DNA of 64,000 nt from an uncultured Novosphingobium sp. (GCA_937996535.1 CALKVF010000110.1:4092-68091); one strand, 5' to 3'. Shown: positions 34,218 through 43,340, counted from the first letter of the stretch. Notes: generated by a model not told the origin, from the sequence alone. Made by a program: numbers and translations.

Positions 34218-34235
34218 TTTAATTCAACGATTAAA
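34218..34235. promoter_or_regulatory. AT-rich palindrome between TonB-receptor and araC-type genes
   Basis: TTTAATTC-AA-CGATTAAA, close to the ideal dyad TTTAATCG-NN-CGATTAAA, in the 172-bp divergent spacer. The same dyad occurs upstream of the caiB-like gene at 40098-40115. Position and symmetry suggest an operator. Confidence 0.5.
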
Positions 34236-34277
34236 TCTTGACTTTATGCGCCACATATTTGTTTACGCGTGCCACCC

Positions 34278-35300
34278 ATGAACTGTGACTTTTCCGCACA
34301 CTCGGGCTCGATGCGCCAATTTCTGCGCTTTGCGCGCACTACGGGTTTGCCGCTAGAGCGGATTCTTTGCGACGAGCTGAAGCAGATCGCCCGCGCCTGC
34401 GAGAGCCACGACCGTGTCCCGGCCCGCGGGCTGGTCGACATGCTGCAGGTCAGCGCGGTTCGGGCCGAACTGCCGACGCTGGGTGCAGCCTTTGCTGCCT
34501 GGACCAATCCGCGCGGGTTCGGCCCGTTCAGCCTGCTGTGGGATCACTGCCCGACGATTGAGGAAACGGTGCGGATTTCGTGCCAGTACCTCCACCTTGA
34601 AAGCCAGGCGCTGACCATGTCGATGGAGGACGAGGGCGAGGAAATCGCGCTGCGTCAGTCCTTGATGATCCCGACCCTGATGGGCGGTAGCCAGTTCCTC
34701 ATGGCAACGCTCACGGTCAGACTGCGGATCATGCGGCTGCAACTGGGCGATGACTGGCATCCGCTGCGGCTCGAACTCGAACAGCCCGCGCCGGAGGATT
34801 ACCGCTTCCTGCGCACCCTCTATCGCTGCCCGATCGTGTTCGAGGCCGACCGCAACGCGATCATCATCAGCCGCGACGACCTGCGCCGCCCCTCGCCCAA
34901 CGGCAATGCCCAGATGCTGGCCTACCTTGAGCGCCAGCTTCAGGAGCTTGATCACGAGCGCACCGCCGATCTGGCCCAACTGGTCGAACAGCGCATCGCC
35001 ACCAACCTCGCGGGCGGGCGGGCCTCGCTCGATCTGGTGGCCGAACTGCTCGCGCTCAGCCGCCGCAGCCTGCAACGCGCGCTGGCCGAGCGTGACCTGA
35101 CTTACGAGGAACTGGTCGCGCGGGTCCGGCGGCGGGTGGCCGAGGAATACTTCGCCAACGAACGCCGCACCAACCTCGCTGATCTGGCGCACCGGCTGGG
35201 CTTTGCCGAAGCCGCCAGCGTCAGCCGCTTCCTGCGCGGCCAGTTCGGGCTCAGTTCCCGCCAGATGGCGATCCAGGCCCGGCTCAAGACCGCGCGCTGA
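34278..35300 (+). CDS. AraC-family transcriptional regulator
   Basis: About 340 residues; a GTG three codons upstream (34269) is an alternative start. The N-terminal two thirds match the arabinose-binding-like sensor type (PF12625) of OruR/ArgR-like AraC proteins ('GFGPFSLLWDHCPTIEE'). The C-terminal AraC HTH pair (about 235-335) has 'LDLVAELLALSRRSLQRALAE' and the end segment 'FAEAASVSRFLRGQFGLS'. It is divergent from the TonB-receptor gene, so control of that receptor is the simplest reading. The ligand is unknown. Confidence 0.88.
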   Translation: MNCDFSAHSGSMRQFLRFARTTGLPLERILCDELKQIARACESHDRVPARGLVDMLQVSAVRAELPTLGAAFAAWTNPRGFGPFSLLWDHCPTIEETVRISCQYLHLESQALTMSMEDEGEEIALRQSLMIPTLMGGSQFLMATLTVRLRIMRLQLGDDWHPLRLELEQPAPEDYRFLRTLYRCPIVFEADRNAIIISRDDLRRPSPNGNAQMLAYLERQLQELDHERTADLAQLVEQRIATNLAGGRASLDLVAELLALSRRSLQRALAERDLTYEELVARVRRRVAEEYFANERRTNLADLAHRLGFAEAASVSRFLRGQFGLSSRQMAIQARLKTAR

Positions 35301-35313
35301 AGCGCAAACGACA

Positions 35314-35343
35314 AGGGCCGCCCTCCTTCCCGGAGAGCGGCCC
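35314..35343. terminator. Hairpin between convergent araC and permease genes
   Basis: AGGGCCGCCCTCC/GGAGAGCGGCCCC, one mismatch, tight loop TTCC, located between the two converging stop codons. There is no clear T-run; it probably acts as a bidirectional terminator. Confidence 0.5.
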
Positions 35344-35371
35344 CTGCCTGTGCCCGTAATGGGCCGTCAGA

Positions 35372-36943
35372 TCAGTCGAGTTCAACACCGCCCGGCAGCG
35401 GGGCAACCGGCTGCGGCGGGGTATCGCTGTCTTCCTCGTGAACCTCGACAATGCCGCGGCCCACATGGCTCTTGCGGTAGCCATAGAGGAAATAGAACAG
35501 CAGGCCGATCGCGCCCCACACCGGCAGCACCATCTTTGCATCGAAGGGCAGGAACCAGAACAGCACCACGCAGCCCGTCACCGAGATCGGGGCAACCACC
35601 CAGACCAGCGGGGTGCGGAACGGACGGGCCCGGCCCGGATCACGCACACGCAGGATCATGACCGCGACCGAAACCATGAGGAATGCGAACAGCGTGCCCG
35701 AATTCGAGATGTCGGCCAATTGCCCGACCGGCAGCAGCGCGGCGCCAAAGGCCACGAAAATGCCGGTCACCAAGGTCACCACGTGCGGGGTCTTCCACTT
35801 GGGGTGAATGCTGGCGAGCTTTTCAGGCAGCAGCCCGTCGCGCGCCATCACGAAGAAGATGCGGGTCTGGCCGAACATCATCATCAGGATGACCGAGGGC
35901 AGCGCAAGGTTGGCGGCGAGGCCGACGAGATCGCCCGCCCAGCTGTGGTTGATCGCGCGCAGCACGTGGGCGAGCGCTTCCTTCGAGCAGACCAGCGGTT
36001 CCTGGCCCTGCGCAGCCAGCGCGGCGCACTGCTGGGTGAATTCGGCCGAACCCGGCGCAACGCCCGGCGCGGTCGGCTGTGCGCCAATCGCCCCGATCGC
36101 CCCGCCAGCAACCAGCAGGTAGAACACGGTGCAGATCGCCAGGCTGCCGATCAGGCCGATCGGCACGTTGCGCTGCGGGTTCTTGGTTTCCTCGGCCGCG
36201 GTCGAAACCGCGTCGAAGCCGACATAAGCAAAGAAGATCGACGACGCCGCGCCGATGATCCCCATGCCCGAGGATCCCCAGCCATTGGGTGAGAACGGGG
36301 CGAAATGCTCACCCTTCATCGCCGGCAGGGCGAGCGCGATGAACATGGTCAGCGCGGCCACCTTGATCGCCACGAGCGCGGCGTTGACGTTGGCGCTTTC
36401 CTTGGTGCCGATCATCAGCAGCCAGGTCACGGCCAGCGCCACGAAGATCGCGGGGACGTTGACCCAGCCGGCCGAGAAGTCCGGCCCGGCCAGGGTCCAG
36501 GTCGGCCCGGCTTGGAGCATCACGGGCAATTCAAAGCCTGTCCAACTTTTGACAAGTCCCATGAAGTAACCCGACCAACCCACTGAAACTGCAGAGGCAG
36601 CCACCGCATATTCGAGGATCAGCGCCCAGCCGACCATCCAGGCCAGCAGTTCGCCGACCACGGCGTAGGAATAGGTGTAGGCAGAGCCCGAAACCGGCAC
36701 CATCGCGGCGAGTTCCGAATAGCACAGCGCCGCCACGGCGCAGACGAAGCCGGCGATGATGAAGCTGTACATCATCCCGGGCCCCGCCTTCTGCGCGGCA
36801 GCCGCCGTCAGCACGAAGATGCCGGTGCCGATGATCGCCCCGATCCCCAAGAGGGTCAGTTGCACCGGCCCAAGCGAGCGGTGGAGCGATTTCTTTTCGG
36901 CAGTTGCCAGGATGGCGTCGAGCGGTTTGACGCGACCGAACAT
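35372..36943 (-). CDS. APC-family amino-acid permease (cationic amino-acid transporter type)
   Basis: A 523-residue membrane protein with about 12 helices. It has the APC start 'LTLLGIGAIIGTGIFVLTAAA', the helix-3 region 'AALCYSELAAMVPVSGSAYTY' and the CAT-type 'FFAYVGFDAVSTAAEETKNP'. It would import amino acids by proton coupling; the specificity is unknown. It stands alone on its strand. Codons at about 36530-36605 (residues ~115-138) shift to TCT, GCA, GTT, TCA, ACA and TTG, unlike the rest of the gene. Confidence 0.9.
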   Translation of the reverse strand: MFGRVKPLDAILATAEKKSLHRSLGPVQLTLLGIGAIIGTGIFVLTAAAAQKAGPGMMYSFIIAGFVCAVAALCYSELAAMVPVSGSAYTYSYAVVGELLAWMVGWALILEYAVAASAVSVGWSGYFMGLVKSWTGFELPVMLQAGPTWTLAGPDFSAGWVNVPAIFVALAVTWLLMIGTKESANVNAALVAIKVAALTMFIALALPAMKGEHFAPFSPNGWGSSGMGIIGAASSIFFAYVGFDAVSTAAEETKNPQRNVPIGLIGSLAICTVFYLLVAGGAIGAIGAQPTAPGVAPGSAEFTQQCAALAAQGQEPLVCSKEALAHVLRAINHSWAGDLVGLAANLALPSVILMMMFGQTRIFFVMARDGLLPEKLASIHPKWKTPHVVTLVTGIFVAFGAALLPVGQLADISNSGTLFAFLMVSVAVMILRVRDPGRARPFRTPLVWVVAPISVTGCVVLFWFLPFDAKMVLPVWGAIGLLFYFLYGYRKSHVGRGIVEVHEEDSDTPPQPVAPLPGGVELD

Positions 36944-37110
36944 GTATTTCCCCTAAAAGGTTGACGGTCCAGACACAGGGTCTGGCCGCGGATATTCCCT
37001 GGGGCGCGAAGCTAGCGGCGGCGCGCGGCTTGGCAAGGTGTAACTGCGCGCCCTTCCCCAGCTTGTTTGCGCCTTCCCCCCCGCGCGCCCAGGGTCTAAG
37101 GGTCGTGACC

Positions 37111-37980
37111 ATGTCCACGACCTTCCAGCTCGACACCGCGACCAGCCGCGCGCACCCCACCCCCGCACCGCTGCGCCGCCTTTCGGTTCCCGCGATCCGC
37201 CAGCGCAAGCAGGACGGCGTTACTGCCGAGCCGATCGTGATGCTCACCGCCTATACCGCGCGGCAGGCGCAGCTGCTCGATGAACACTGCGATCTGCTGT
37301 TGTGCGGGGATTCGCTGGGTCAGGTGATCTATGGAATGCCCTCGAGCCTGCAGGTCACGCTCGACATGATGATTGCCCACGGCGCAGCCGTGGTGCGCGG
37401 TTCTTATCACGCGGTGGTGGTGATCGACTTGCCCTTCGGCAGCTACGAAGCCTCGCCCGAGCAGGCCTTTGCCAGCGCCTCGCGCGTGCTGGCCGAAACC
37501 GGCGCCAGCGCGGTCAAGCTCGAAGGCGGGGCCGCAATGGCGGAAACCGTAGTGTTCCTCGTCCAGCGCGGCATCCCGGTGATGGGCCATGTCGGCCTGA
37601 CTCCGCAGGCGGTCAACGTGCTGGGCGGCTATAACGCACGCGGACGCAGCGACGCCGAAGCGGCCAAGATCGTCTCCGATGCCGTTGCGCTCGAACAGGC
37701 CGGCGCCTTTGCCATCGTCGTCGAAGGCGTGGTCGAACCGATTGCGATCGAAGTGACCAAGGCGATTTCCTGCCCCTCGATCGGGATCGGCGCTTCGGCG
37801 CAGTGCGATGGCCAGGTGCTGGTCACCGAGGACATGCTTGGCATGTTCGACCGCGTTCCCCGCTTCGTGAAGCGGTTTGCCGATGTCGCGGGGCTGATCT
37901 CGGGCGCGGCGGCCAGCTATGCCGAGGAAGTTCGCGCACGCAGCTTCCCGGGCGCTGAGCAGACCTACCAGCCCAAGTAA
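37111..37980 (+). CDS. panB: 3-methyl-2-oxobutanoate hydroxymethyltransferase
   Basis: About 289 residues; the ATG at 37111 is preferred, with a GTG two codons upstream possible. PanB adds a hydroxymethyl group from 5,10-methylene-THF to 2-oxoisovalerate, making ketopantoate for pantothenate/CoA. It has 'VMLTAYTARQAQLLDE', 'DLLLCGDSLGQVIYG', 'GSYEASPEQAF', 'VKLEGG' and 'GHVGLTPQAVNVLGGY', all typical of the family, which uses Asp, Lys and Glu ligands for Mg and substrate. It converges on the SBF-like transporter gene with 7 bp between stops. No other pan genes are nearby. Confidence 0.95.
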   Translation: MSTTFQLDTATSRAHPTPAPLRRLSVPAIRQRKQDGVTAEPIVMLTAYTARQAQLLDEHCDLLLCGDSLGQVIYGMPSSLQVTLDMMIAHGAAVVRGSYHAVVVIDLPFGSYEASPEQAFASASRVLAETGASAVKLEGGAAMAETVVFLVQRGIPVMGHVGLTPQAVNVLGGYNARGRSDAEAAKIVSDAVALEQAGAFAIVVEGVVEPIAIEVTKAISCPSIGIGASAQCDGQVLVTEDMLGMFDRVPRFVKRFADVAGLISGAAASYAEEVRARSFPGAEQTYQPK

Positions 37981-37987
37981 GCGGCCT

Positions 37988-38941
37988 TCAGATTCGGCTG
38001 ATCCGCGCTGCCAGCGGCGCGGCGATGACCAATTGGCTGAGGTGATAGAGCAGGATCGGCAGCAGGACCGTGCCGGCCGCCGCCGGGGGGAACAGCACGG
38101 TTGCCAGCGGCGCGCCCATCGCGATGCTTTTCTGCGCGCCGGCAAAGAACAGCGCCACCCGGTCGCCGCGCGGCAGGCGCAGCGCGCCGCCCAGCAGCCA
38201 CGCCCCCAGATGCCCCACGATCAGCAGCAGCGCGGTGCCGCCCGCAAGCCAGCCCCATCCCGCAACGTCCACCCGGGTCCAGAACCGCTGCTCGACCGCG
38301 CCTGAAAACGCGACATAGACCGCAATCGCGATCGAGCTGCGGTCCATCCAGGTCACCACCGGGCGGTGCTCCTTGACCCAGCCGCCAACGCGGTCCTGCA
38401 GCACCTGGCCGATGATGAAGGGCACCAGCAGGATCACCACGACCTTGACCAGCCCATCGGAATGAAAGCCCCCGCCCTGCCCGCCGGCGAGCGCCGAAAA
38501 CAGCGGCGCGGTGATGAACACGCCAAGGATATTGAGCAACGCCGCCGCGACGACCGAGCTTGCCACGTTCCCGCCCGCGAGCGAGGAATAGGCCGTGGCC
38601 GACTGTACCGTTGAGGGTAGGCAGCCAAGGTAGAGAAAGCCCAGCGCGATCAGCGGCGGGATGACGCCTTGCCCGGCCTGCCACGCGGCCCAGCCGACCA
38701 GCGGCATGGCAATGAACACCCAGGCGGTCAGCGGCCAGAGCAGGCGGTGGTTGGAAATGCCTGCCGCCACTTCGTGGCGCGGCAGGCGGATGCCGTTAAG
38801 CATGAACAGCATGAACACCGCCGCGTTCGAGATGAACTGGGCGATTTCGCGCGCGCCGCCATGCACCGGCAGCACCACGGCCAGCGCGATGGCCACGGCC
38901 AGCAGCCGCACCATCGGATCGATCCGCCTGAGCAATGTCAT
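37988..38941 (-). CDS. SBF-like (YfeH-type) bile acid:sodium symporter family protein
   Basis: About 317 residues, ATG at 38941. It has nine to ten predicted helices and the YfeH/SBF-like (PF13593) signature 'FLYLGCLPSTVQSATAYSSL' with 'GGNVASSVV' directly after, then 'FFAGAQKSIAMGAPLATVLF'. These proteins belong to the bile acid/Na+ symporter superfamily, but real substrates of this branch are poorly known. The gene starts 79 bp after the caiB-like gene on the same strand and may be co-transcribed, hinting at transport of a carboxylic acid that the CaiB protein handles as a CoA ester. Confidence 0.88.
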   Translation of the reverse strand: MTLLRRIDPMVRLLAVAIALAVVLPVHGGAREIAQFISNAAVFMLFMLNGIRLPRHEVAAGISNHRLLWPLTAWVFIAMPLVGWAAWQAGQGVIPPLIALGFLYLGCLPSTVQSATAYSSLAGGNVASSVVAAALLNILGVFITAPLFSALAGGQGGGFHSDGLVKVVVILLVPFIIGQVLQDRVGGWVKEHRPVVTWMDRSSIAIAVYVAFSGAVEQRFWTRVDVAGWGWLAGGTALLLIVGHLGAWLLGGALRLPRGDRVALFFAGAQKSIAMGAPLATVLFPPAAAGTVLLPILLYHLSQLVIAAPLAARISRI

Positions 38942-39019
38942 GATCTGTGCGCGTCCTTCGTCATCGCGGCCCGCCCCCCGGATGCCAGCCGGGCGGCGGA
39001 GCCGCAATGGCGAATTGGC

Positions 39020-40078
39020 TCAGCGCCCCGAAAGCTTGGGCGCGGGTGCGGGCGTGCCGGAAAAGCGCGGCGCAGGCGCGGGCTGAACCATCCCGCCTTC
39101 CTCGATGAATGTCGCGCGCGCCACGTTGTGGGCATGGGCCGGCGCTTCCTTGAGGCTGAGCACCGGGGCAAAGCAGATGTCGGTCCCGTCCATGATCGCG
39201 CACCATTCGTCGCGGGTCTTGGTCAGGAACAGCGCGGTCAGGCGGGCCTTCAACTCGTCCCACTTGCCCGGGTTCATCTGCTGGGCAAAATCGGCATCGT
39301 CGGTGAGGCCGGTCTTTTCCATGAGGATCGCGTAGAACTGCGGCTCGATCGAGCCGAGCGAGATCCACTTGCCGTCCTTGGTTTCGTAAGTGTCGTAGAA
39401 GTGGGTGCCCGAATCCAGCAGGTTGACCCCGCGTTCATCCTTCCACTGGCCATTGGCGAGGAAGGTATAGGTCATGGCCGACAGGATCGCCGCGCCGTCA
39501 ACCATCGCGCAGTCGACCACCTGGCCCTGCCCGCCGCTACGGGCATGAAGCACGCCGGCGACCACACCGAAGGCCAGCATCATGCCGCCGCCGCCGAAAT
39601 CGCCCACGGCATTGACCGGGAAGGTCGGCTTTTCGCCCTTGCGGCCATAGGAATGGAGCGCACCCGAAAGCGCGATGTAGTTGATGTCATGGCCCGCCAG
39701 CGGCGCCATCGGCCCGTCCTGGCCCCAGCCAGTCATCCGGCCGATCACCAGCTTGGGATTGATCGCCAGCAGCACGTCAGGCCCCAGGCCCAGCCGTTCA
39801 AGCACGCCGGGGCGATAGCCTTCGATCAGCGCATCGGCGGTCTTGGCCAGTTCCTTGATCTGATCGATCGCGGCAGGATCCTTGAGGTCGAGTTCGATGC
39901 GTTCGCGGTTGCGGTTGAGGATGTCGCGGTTGCCGCCATCGCCAAAGCGCCCGCCCTTCGAAGGGCGCTCAACCCGGATCACCCGGGCGCCGTGGTCAGC
40001 CAGCATCATGCCGCAGAACGGCCCCGGCCCGATTCCAGCCAGTTCGATAACGGTCACACCCTGAAGAACGCCTGCCAT
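39020..40078 (-). CDS. CaiB/BaiF CoA-transferase family protein, alpha-methylacyl-CoA racemase-like
   Basis: About 352 residues; ATG at 40078 with GAGAGG upstream, and a GTG two codons earlier is an alternative start. The fold is class III CoA transferase, but the motifs match the racemase branch: 'GPFCGMMLADHGARVIRVE', 'GHDINYIALSGAL' (His of the racemase pair), 'AVGDFGGGGMML' (Asp) and 'GQVVDCAMVDGAA'. Such enzymes epimerise 2-methylacyl-CoA thioesters in branched-chain, isoprenoid or sterol side-chain breakdown. An 18-bp palindrome lies 20 bp upstream. The SBF-like transporter gene follows. Confidence 0.88.
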   Translation of the reverse strand: MAGVLQGVTVIELAGIGPGPFCGMMLADHGARVIRVERPSKGGRFGDGGNRDILNRNRERIELDLKDPAAIDQIKELAKTADALIEGYRPGVLERLGLGPDVLLAINPKLVIGRMTGWGQDGPMAPLAGHDINYIALSGALHSYGRKGEKPTFPVNAVGDFGGGGMMLAFGVVAGVLHARSGGQGQVVDCAMVDGAAILSAMTYTFLANGQWKDERGVNLLDSGTHFYDTYETKDGKWISLGSIEPQFYAILMEKTGLTDDADFAQQMNPGKWDELKARLTALFLTKTRDEWCAIMDGTDICFAPVLSLKEAPAHAHNVARATFIEEGGMVQPAPAPRFSGTPAPAPKLSGR

Positions 40079-40097
40079 TTTCACCCTCTCCGCAAAA

Positions 40098-40115
40098 TTT
40101 AATCGCGCGATGAAA
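40098..40115. promoter_or_regulatory. AT-rich palindrome upstream of the caiB-like gene
   Basis: TTTAATCG-CG-CGATGAAA, one mismatch from a perfect dyad, 20 bases before the start codon. It matches the element at 34218-34235 in the TonB-receptor/araC spacer in arms and spacing. In this GC-rich window such a pair is unlikely to be accidental. Confidence 0.55.
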
Positions 40116-40156
40116 TTGTCTTTAAGGGTCTGGCGCGGACTGTCGAGAGGGAACTG

Positions 40157-41992
40157 TCAGGAACGCATCAGCTTGCGCCGCGCCTGCACCAGCAGGGGGT
40201 TGTCACCGCCGATGGTGCGCGCCTTGTCCAGCAACTGGCGGGCCAGATCGGGATCGCGGCCCAGCTCGGCCAGCGCCATGCCGCGCGCCTGCGCCGCAAC
40301 CCCGCTCGATGGCGCCAGGGCATAGGCGCGCTCGGCGCTCTCCAGCGCGGCGGCAGCATCGCCGCTGCGCAGCTGCGCCAGGCTGAGATCGGCGAGCAGC
40401 CGCACATCGCGATTACCGCCGCGCTGGCGCAGCGATTCCAGCAAGGTCCGCGCGCCCGGCCAATCACCGGCCACAGCCGCAAAGGCTGCCGCCATCCGCG
40501 CTGCCAGCCGGCTGCCCGGCCAGCCGGTCAGATAGCGCGACGCATAGGGGCTAGCCGCACCGGCCAGCCCGGCGCGGGCAAAGGCCTCGGCCATGCGCAG
40601 CAAGAGGTGGTCGGGATAGCGCACCTGCGCCGCGGCCATGTAGCGGGCGATCGCCTCGTCCGCCCGTCCCCCCGCCAGGGCTGCGTCGCCGGCCAGCGCC
40701 AAGGCATCGGCAGAGCCCGGATGCAGCTCAACGAAGCGCGCTGAAACCTGCCTCGCCCCGGCAAAATTGCTTGCGCCGAGCAGCGCGCGAACATAGGGCA
40801 CCGCCGCCCCTGCACTGCCCGGGTCATCGGCAAAGCGCGCGGCCAGCACGCCGGGCGGATCGGGCTCAGCGATCGGCTCCAGCGCCGGGATCGTCGCCGC
40901 GCTGGCCCGGTCAAGCAGCGCAGCGGCAGCATCGCGATTGCCCTGCTCCTCGTAAGCGCGCGCCAGCAGGGTCAAGAGGTAGGGCGGCGCATCGGGCCGC
41001 GCAGCCAGCGGGGCAAAGCGCGCCAGCAGTTCCTCGTGATCGCCCACTTCATACAGCGCGCGGGCCAGCAGCAATTGCGCGCGCGGATTGGCGGCCTGCC
41101 GCTCGGTCAGCCGTTCCAATTGGTCGGCTGCGACAGCAGTGTTGCCCGCCTCAAGCTCCAGCACGCCAGAGAGCAGCATCCCCGCCGGCTCGTCGCGCAG
41201 CCGGGTGCCCGCCTTGGCCAGCAGGCTGCGCGCCAGCGGCACGTTGCCCGCGCGCGCCGCCAGCACCGCCTGAAGATACCAGGCGAGCGGATGGCGCGGA
41301 GCCAAATCGATCATGTGGCGGGTCACAGCCAGCATCTCTGCCGCGCGGCCCATTTCGCCAAGGCAGGCGGCATAACCGCCCAGCACCGAGAGATCATCTG
41401 GCGCGATGTCCCGCGCGCGCTCGTAAAGCGGCAGGGCCGCCACCCAGCCCTGGGCATCGCGCAGCAGTTGCGCACGAAATTCAAGCGCACGGATATTGTC
41501 TGGCCCGATCTCAAGCGCGCGCGCCGAAGCCGCGATCGCCTGAACCTGCTCACCCCCGGCATAGCGCAGCCGCCCGATCTCGACCCAGACCAGCGGATCG
41601 CGCGGCGCCGCAGCCAGCGCCCGGTCGAGCGCGCGGCCGGCTGCCGGCAGGTTGCCGTCGAGCCGTTCGAGCCGGGCCAGGGTGCGCAGCCCCCAGGCCT
41701 GACTGTCCGGCGCAAAGCTTGCCGGGCCAAGCCACTGCCGGGCCCGGCGGGCGTCGCCTTGATCGAGCAGCGCCTCCCCCATCGCGGCGGCCACCTGCGG
41801 GCGCGCCGCGCCAGCGGCCAGCGCGCGGTTCAGCTCGGCCTCGGCGGCGATCCCGTCGCCCCGGTCGAGCGCCACCAGCGCCGCGCGCAGCGGTTCGGGC
41901 GCAGCATCGGACTGCGCCGCCGAGGACCAGGCCAGAGCGCATCCCAGCAGGGTCACCAGCGGGATCAGCCGGCGATCAGGCCTGAAGGTCAT
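40157..41992 (-). CDS. Secreted tetratricopeptide-repeat protein following prsR (PrsT-like candidate)
   Basis: About 611 residues. The ATG at 41992 lies inside the end of prsR (17-bp overlap) and gives a signal peptide ('RRLIPLVTLLGCALAWSSAAQ'). Nearly all of the mature protein is TPR-like helical hairpins, recognisable from recurring 'A.G..A.A...L.RAL...P' spacing. TPR proteins of this kind accompany PrsK/PrsR in PEP-CTERM and exopolysaccharide clusters (PrsT is one), where they are thought to help assembly at the envelope. Identity with PrsT was not tested; this protein is shorter than the ~900-residue PrsT that I know. Confidence 0.75.
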   Translation of the reverse strand: MTFRPDRRLIPLVTLLGCALAWSSAAQSDAAPEPLRAALVALDRGDGIAAEAELNRALAAGAARPQVAAAMGEALLDQGDARRARQWLGPASFAPDSQAWGLRTLARLERLDGNLPAAGRALDRALAAAPRDPLVWVEIGRLRYAGGEQVQAIAASARALEIGPDNIRALEFRAQLLRDAQGWVAALPLYERARDIAPDDLSVLGGYAACLGEMGRAAEMLAVTRHMIDLAPRHPLAWYLQAVLAARAGNVPLARSLLAKAGTRLRDEPAGMLLSGVLELEAGNTAVAADQLERLTERQAANPRAQLLLARALYEVGDHEELLARFAPLAARPDAPPYLLTLLARAYEEQGNRDAAAALLDRASAATIPALEPIAEPDPPGVLAARFADDPGSAGAAVPYVRALLGASNFAGARQVSARFVELHPGSADALALAGDAALAGGRADEAIARYMAAAQVRYPDHLLLRMAEAFARAGLAGAASPYASRYLTGWPGSRLAARMAAAFAAVAGDWPGARTLLESLRQRGGNRDVRLLADLSLAQLRSGDAAAALESAERAYALAPSSGVAAQARGMALAELGRDPDLARQLLDKARTIGGDNPLLVQARRKLMRS

Positions 41993-43340
41993 AGTGCTTG
42001 AGCAGGTCGTAAAGCGTCGGGCGGCTGATGCCGAGCAGCTTGGCGGTGTTCGAGATATTGCCCTCGCTACGCGCCAGGGCATGGCGGATCACTCGCTGGT
42101 CAGCCGCCTCGCGCGCGGCCTTGAGATTGAGCATCTGGCCCTCGCCCTCATCCGGGACGGCCAGATCAAGGTCGGGCGCACCGATCAGCTTGCCCTCGGC
42201 CATGATCACCGCGCGCTTCACCCGGTTTTCGAGTTCGCGCACGTTGCCCGGCCAGCCCCAGCTGTCGATCGCGGCCAGCGCATCGGGGGCAAAGCCCTTG
42301 ACGGCCGGGTTCATCTCGCGCGCGAACCGGGCGAGGAATGCCTTGGCCAGCAGCGCGGCATCGCCCGGACGCTCGGCAAGGCTCGGGATCCGCACCACGA
42401 TTTCCGCCAGGCGGTAGAACAAGTCCTCACGGAACTGCCCGCCGGCGATCATCGCTTCAAGGTTCTGGTGGGTGGCGCAAACGATCCGGGTATCGACCGG
42501 GATCGACTTGCGCGAACCGACCCGCTCAATCACCCGTTCCTGCAAGAACCGCAGCAGCTTGACCTGCAACGGCAGCGGGATGTCCCCGACCTCATCGAGG
42601 AACAACGTGCCGCCGTGGGCCTGCTCGATCTTCCCCTCGGTGGTCTTGACCGCGCCGGTAAAGGCGCCCTTCTCGTGCCCGAACAGCTCGCTTTCGAGGA
42701 GGTTTTCGGGGATCGCGGCGCAGTTGATCGCCACGAACGCCCCTTCGCGCCGGTCGCTCGCCTCGTGCAGCCCGCGCGCCAGCAATTCCTTGCCGGTCCC
42801 GCTCGCCCCCAGCAGCATCACCGAGACATTGGTATTGGCGACCCGTTCGATGGTCCGCGCGACCTTCACCATCTCGGGCGCGCCAGTGATCATCCGGCCG
42901 AGCACGCGGTTGTCATCGCCCGAGCGGAGCGCAAGCTGCCGGTTCTCCGTCTCGATCCGGTGCAATTGCAGCGCGCGGCGCACGATCAGTCCGAGATCCT
43001 CGATCTCGACCGGCTTGTGATAGAAATCATAGGCCCCGCGCGCGATCGCCTGGAGCGCGCTGTCGCGCGCACCATGGCCCGAGGCGACGATCACCTTGGT
43101 ATCGGGCTTGAGCGCCATGATCGCATCGAGCACCGCAAAGCCCTCGCTGGTGCCATCGGGATCGGGCGGCAGGCCCAGATCGAGCGTTACGACCGCGGGT
43201 TCCTCGCTGCGCAGCGCCGCTAGCGCGCTGGTGCGGTCACCGGCAACGATCACCTCGAAATCGGGCCAGGCCCATTTGAGCTGGGCCTGCAGGCCGGGAT
43301 CATCCTCGACGATCAGGAGCTTGAGGCGAATTTCGGTCAT
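41976..43340 (-). CDS. prsR: PEP-CTERM-type sigma54-dependent response regulator PrsR
   Basis: 454 residues. The ATG at 43340 shares one base with the prsK stop (TGATG). Receiver domain 1-125 with Asp54 in 'TLDLGLPP'. AAA+ domain (~150-385) with Walker A 'GASGTGKE', the sigma54-contacting GAFTGA loop, Walker B-like 'GGTLFLDEVGDIP' and R-finger region 'REDLFYRLAEIVVRIPSL'. A Fis-type HTH sits at the C-terminus ('GNISNTAKLLGISRPTLYDL'). It activates sigma54 promoters after phosphorylation by PrsK. No sigma54 promoter was noticed in the intergenic regions I examined. Confidence 0.93.
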   Translation of the reverse strand: MTEIRLKLLIVEDDPGLQAQLKWAWPDFEVIVAGDRTSALAALRSEEPAVVTLDLGLPPDPDGTSEGFAVLDAIMALKPDTKVIVASGHGARDSALQAIARGAYDFYHKPVEIEDLGLIVRRALQLHRIETENRQLALRSGDDNRVLGRMITGAPEMVKVARTIERVANTNVSVMLLGASGTGKELLARGLHEASDRREGAFVAINCAAIPENLLESELFGHEKGAFTGAVKTTEGKIEQAHGGTLFLDEVGDIPLPLQVKLLRFLQERVIERVGSRKSIPVDTRIVCATHQNLEAMIAGGQFREDLFYRLAEIVVRIPSLAERPGDAALLAKAFLARFAREMNPAVKGFAPDALAAIDSWGWPGNVRELENRVKRAVIMAEGKLIGAPDLDLAVPDEGEGQMLNLKAAREAADQRVIRHALARSEGNISNTAKLLGISRPTLYDLLKHYDLQA

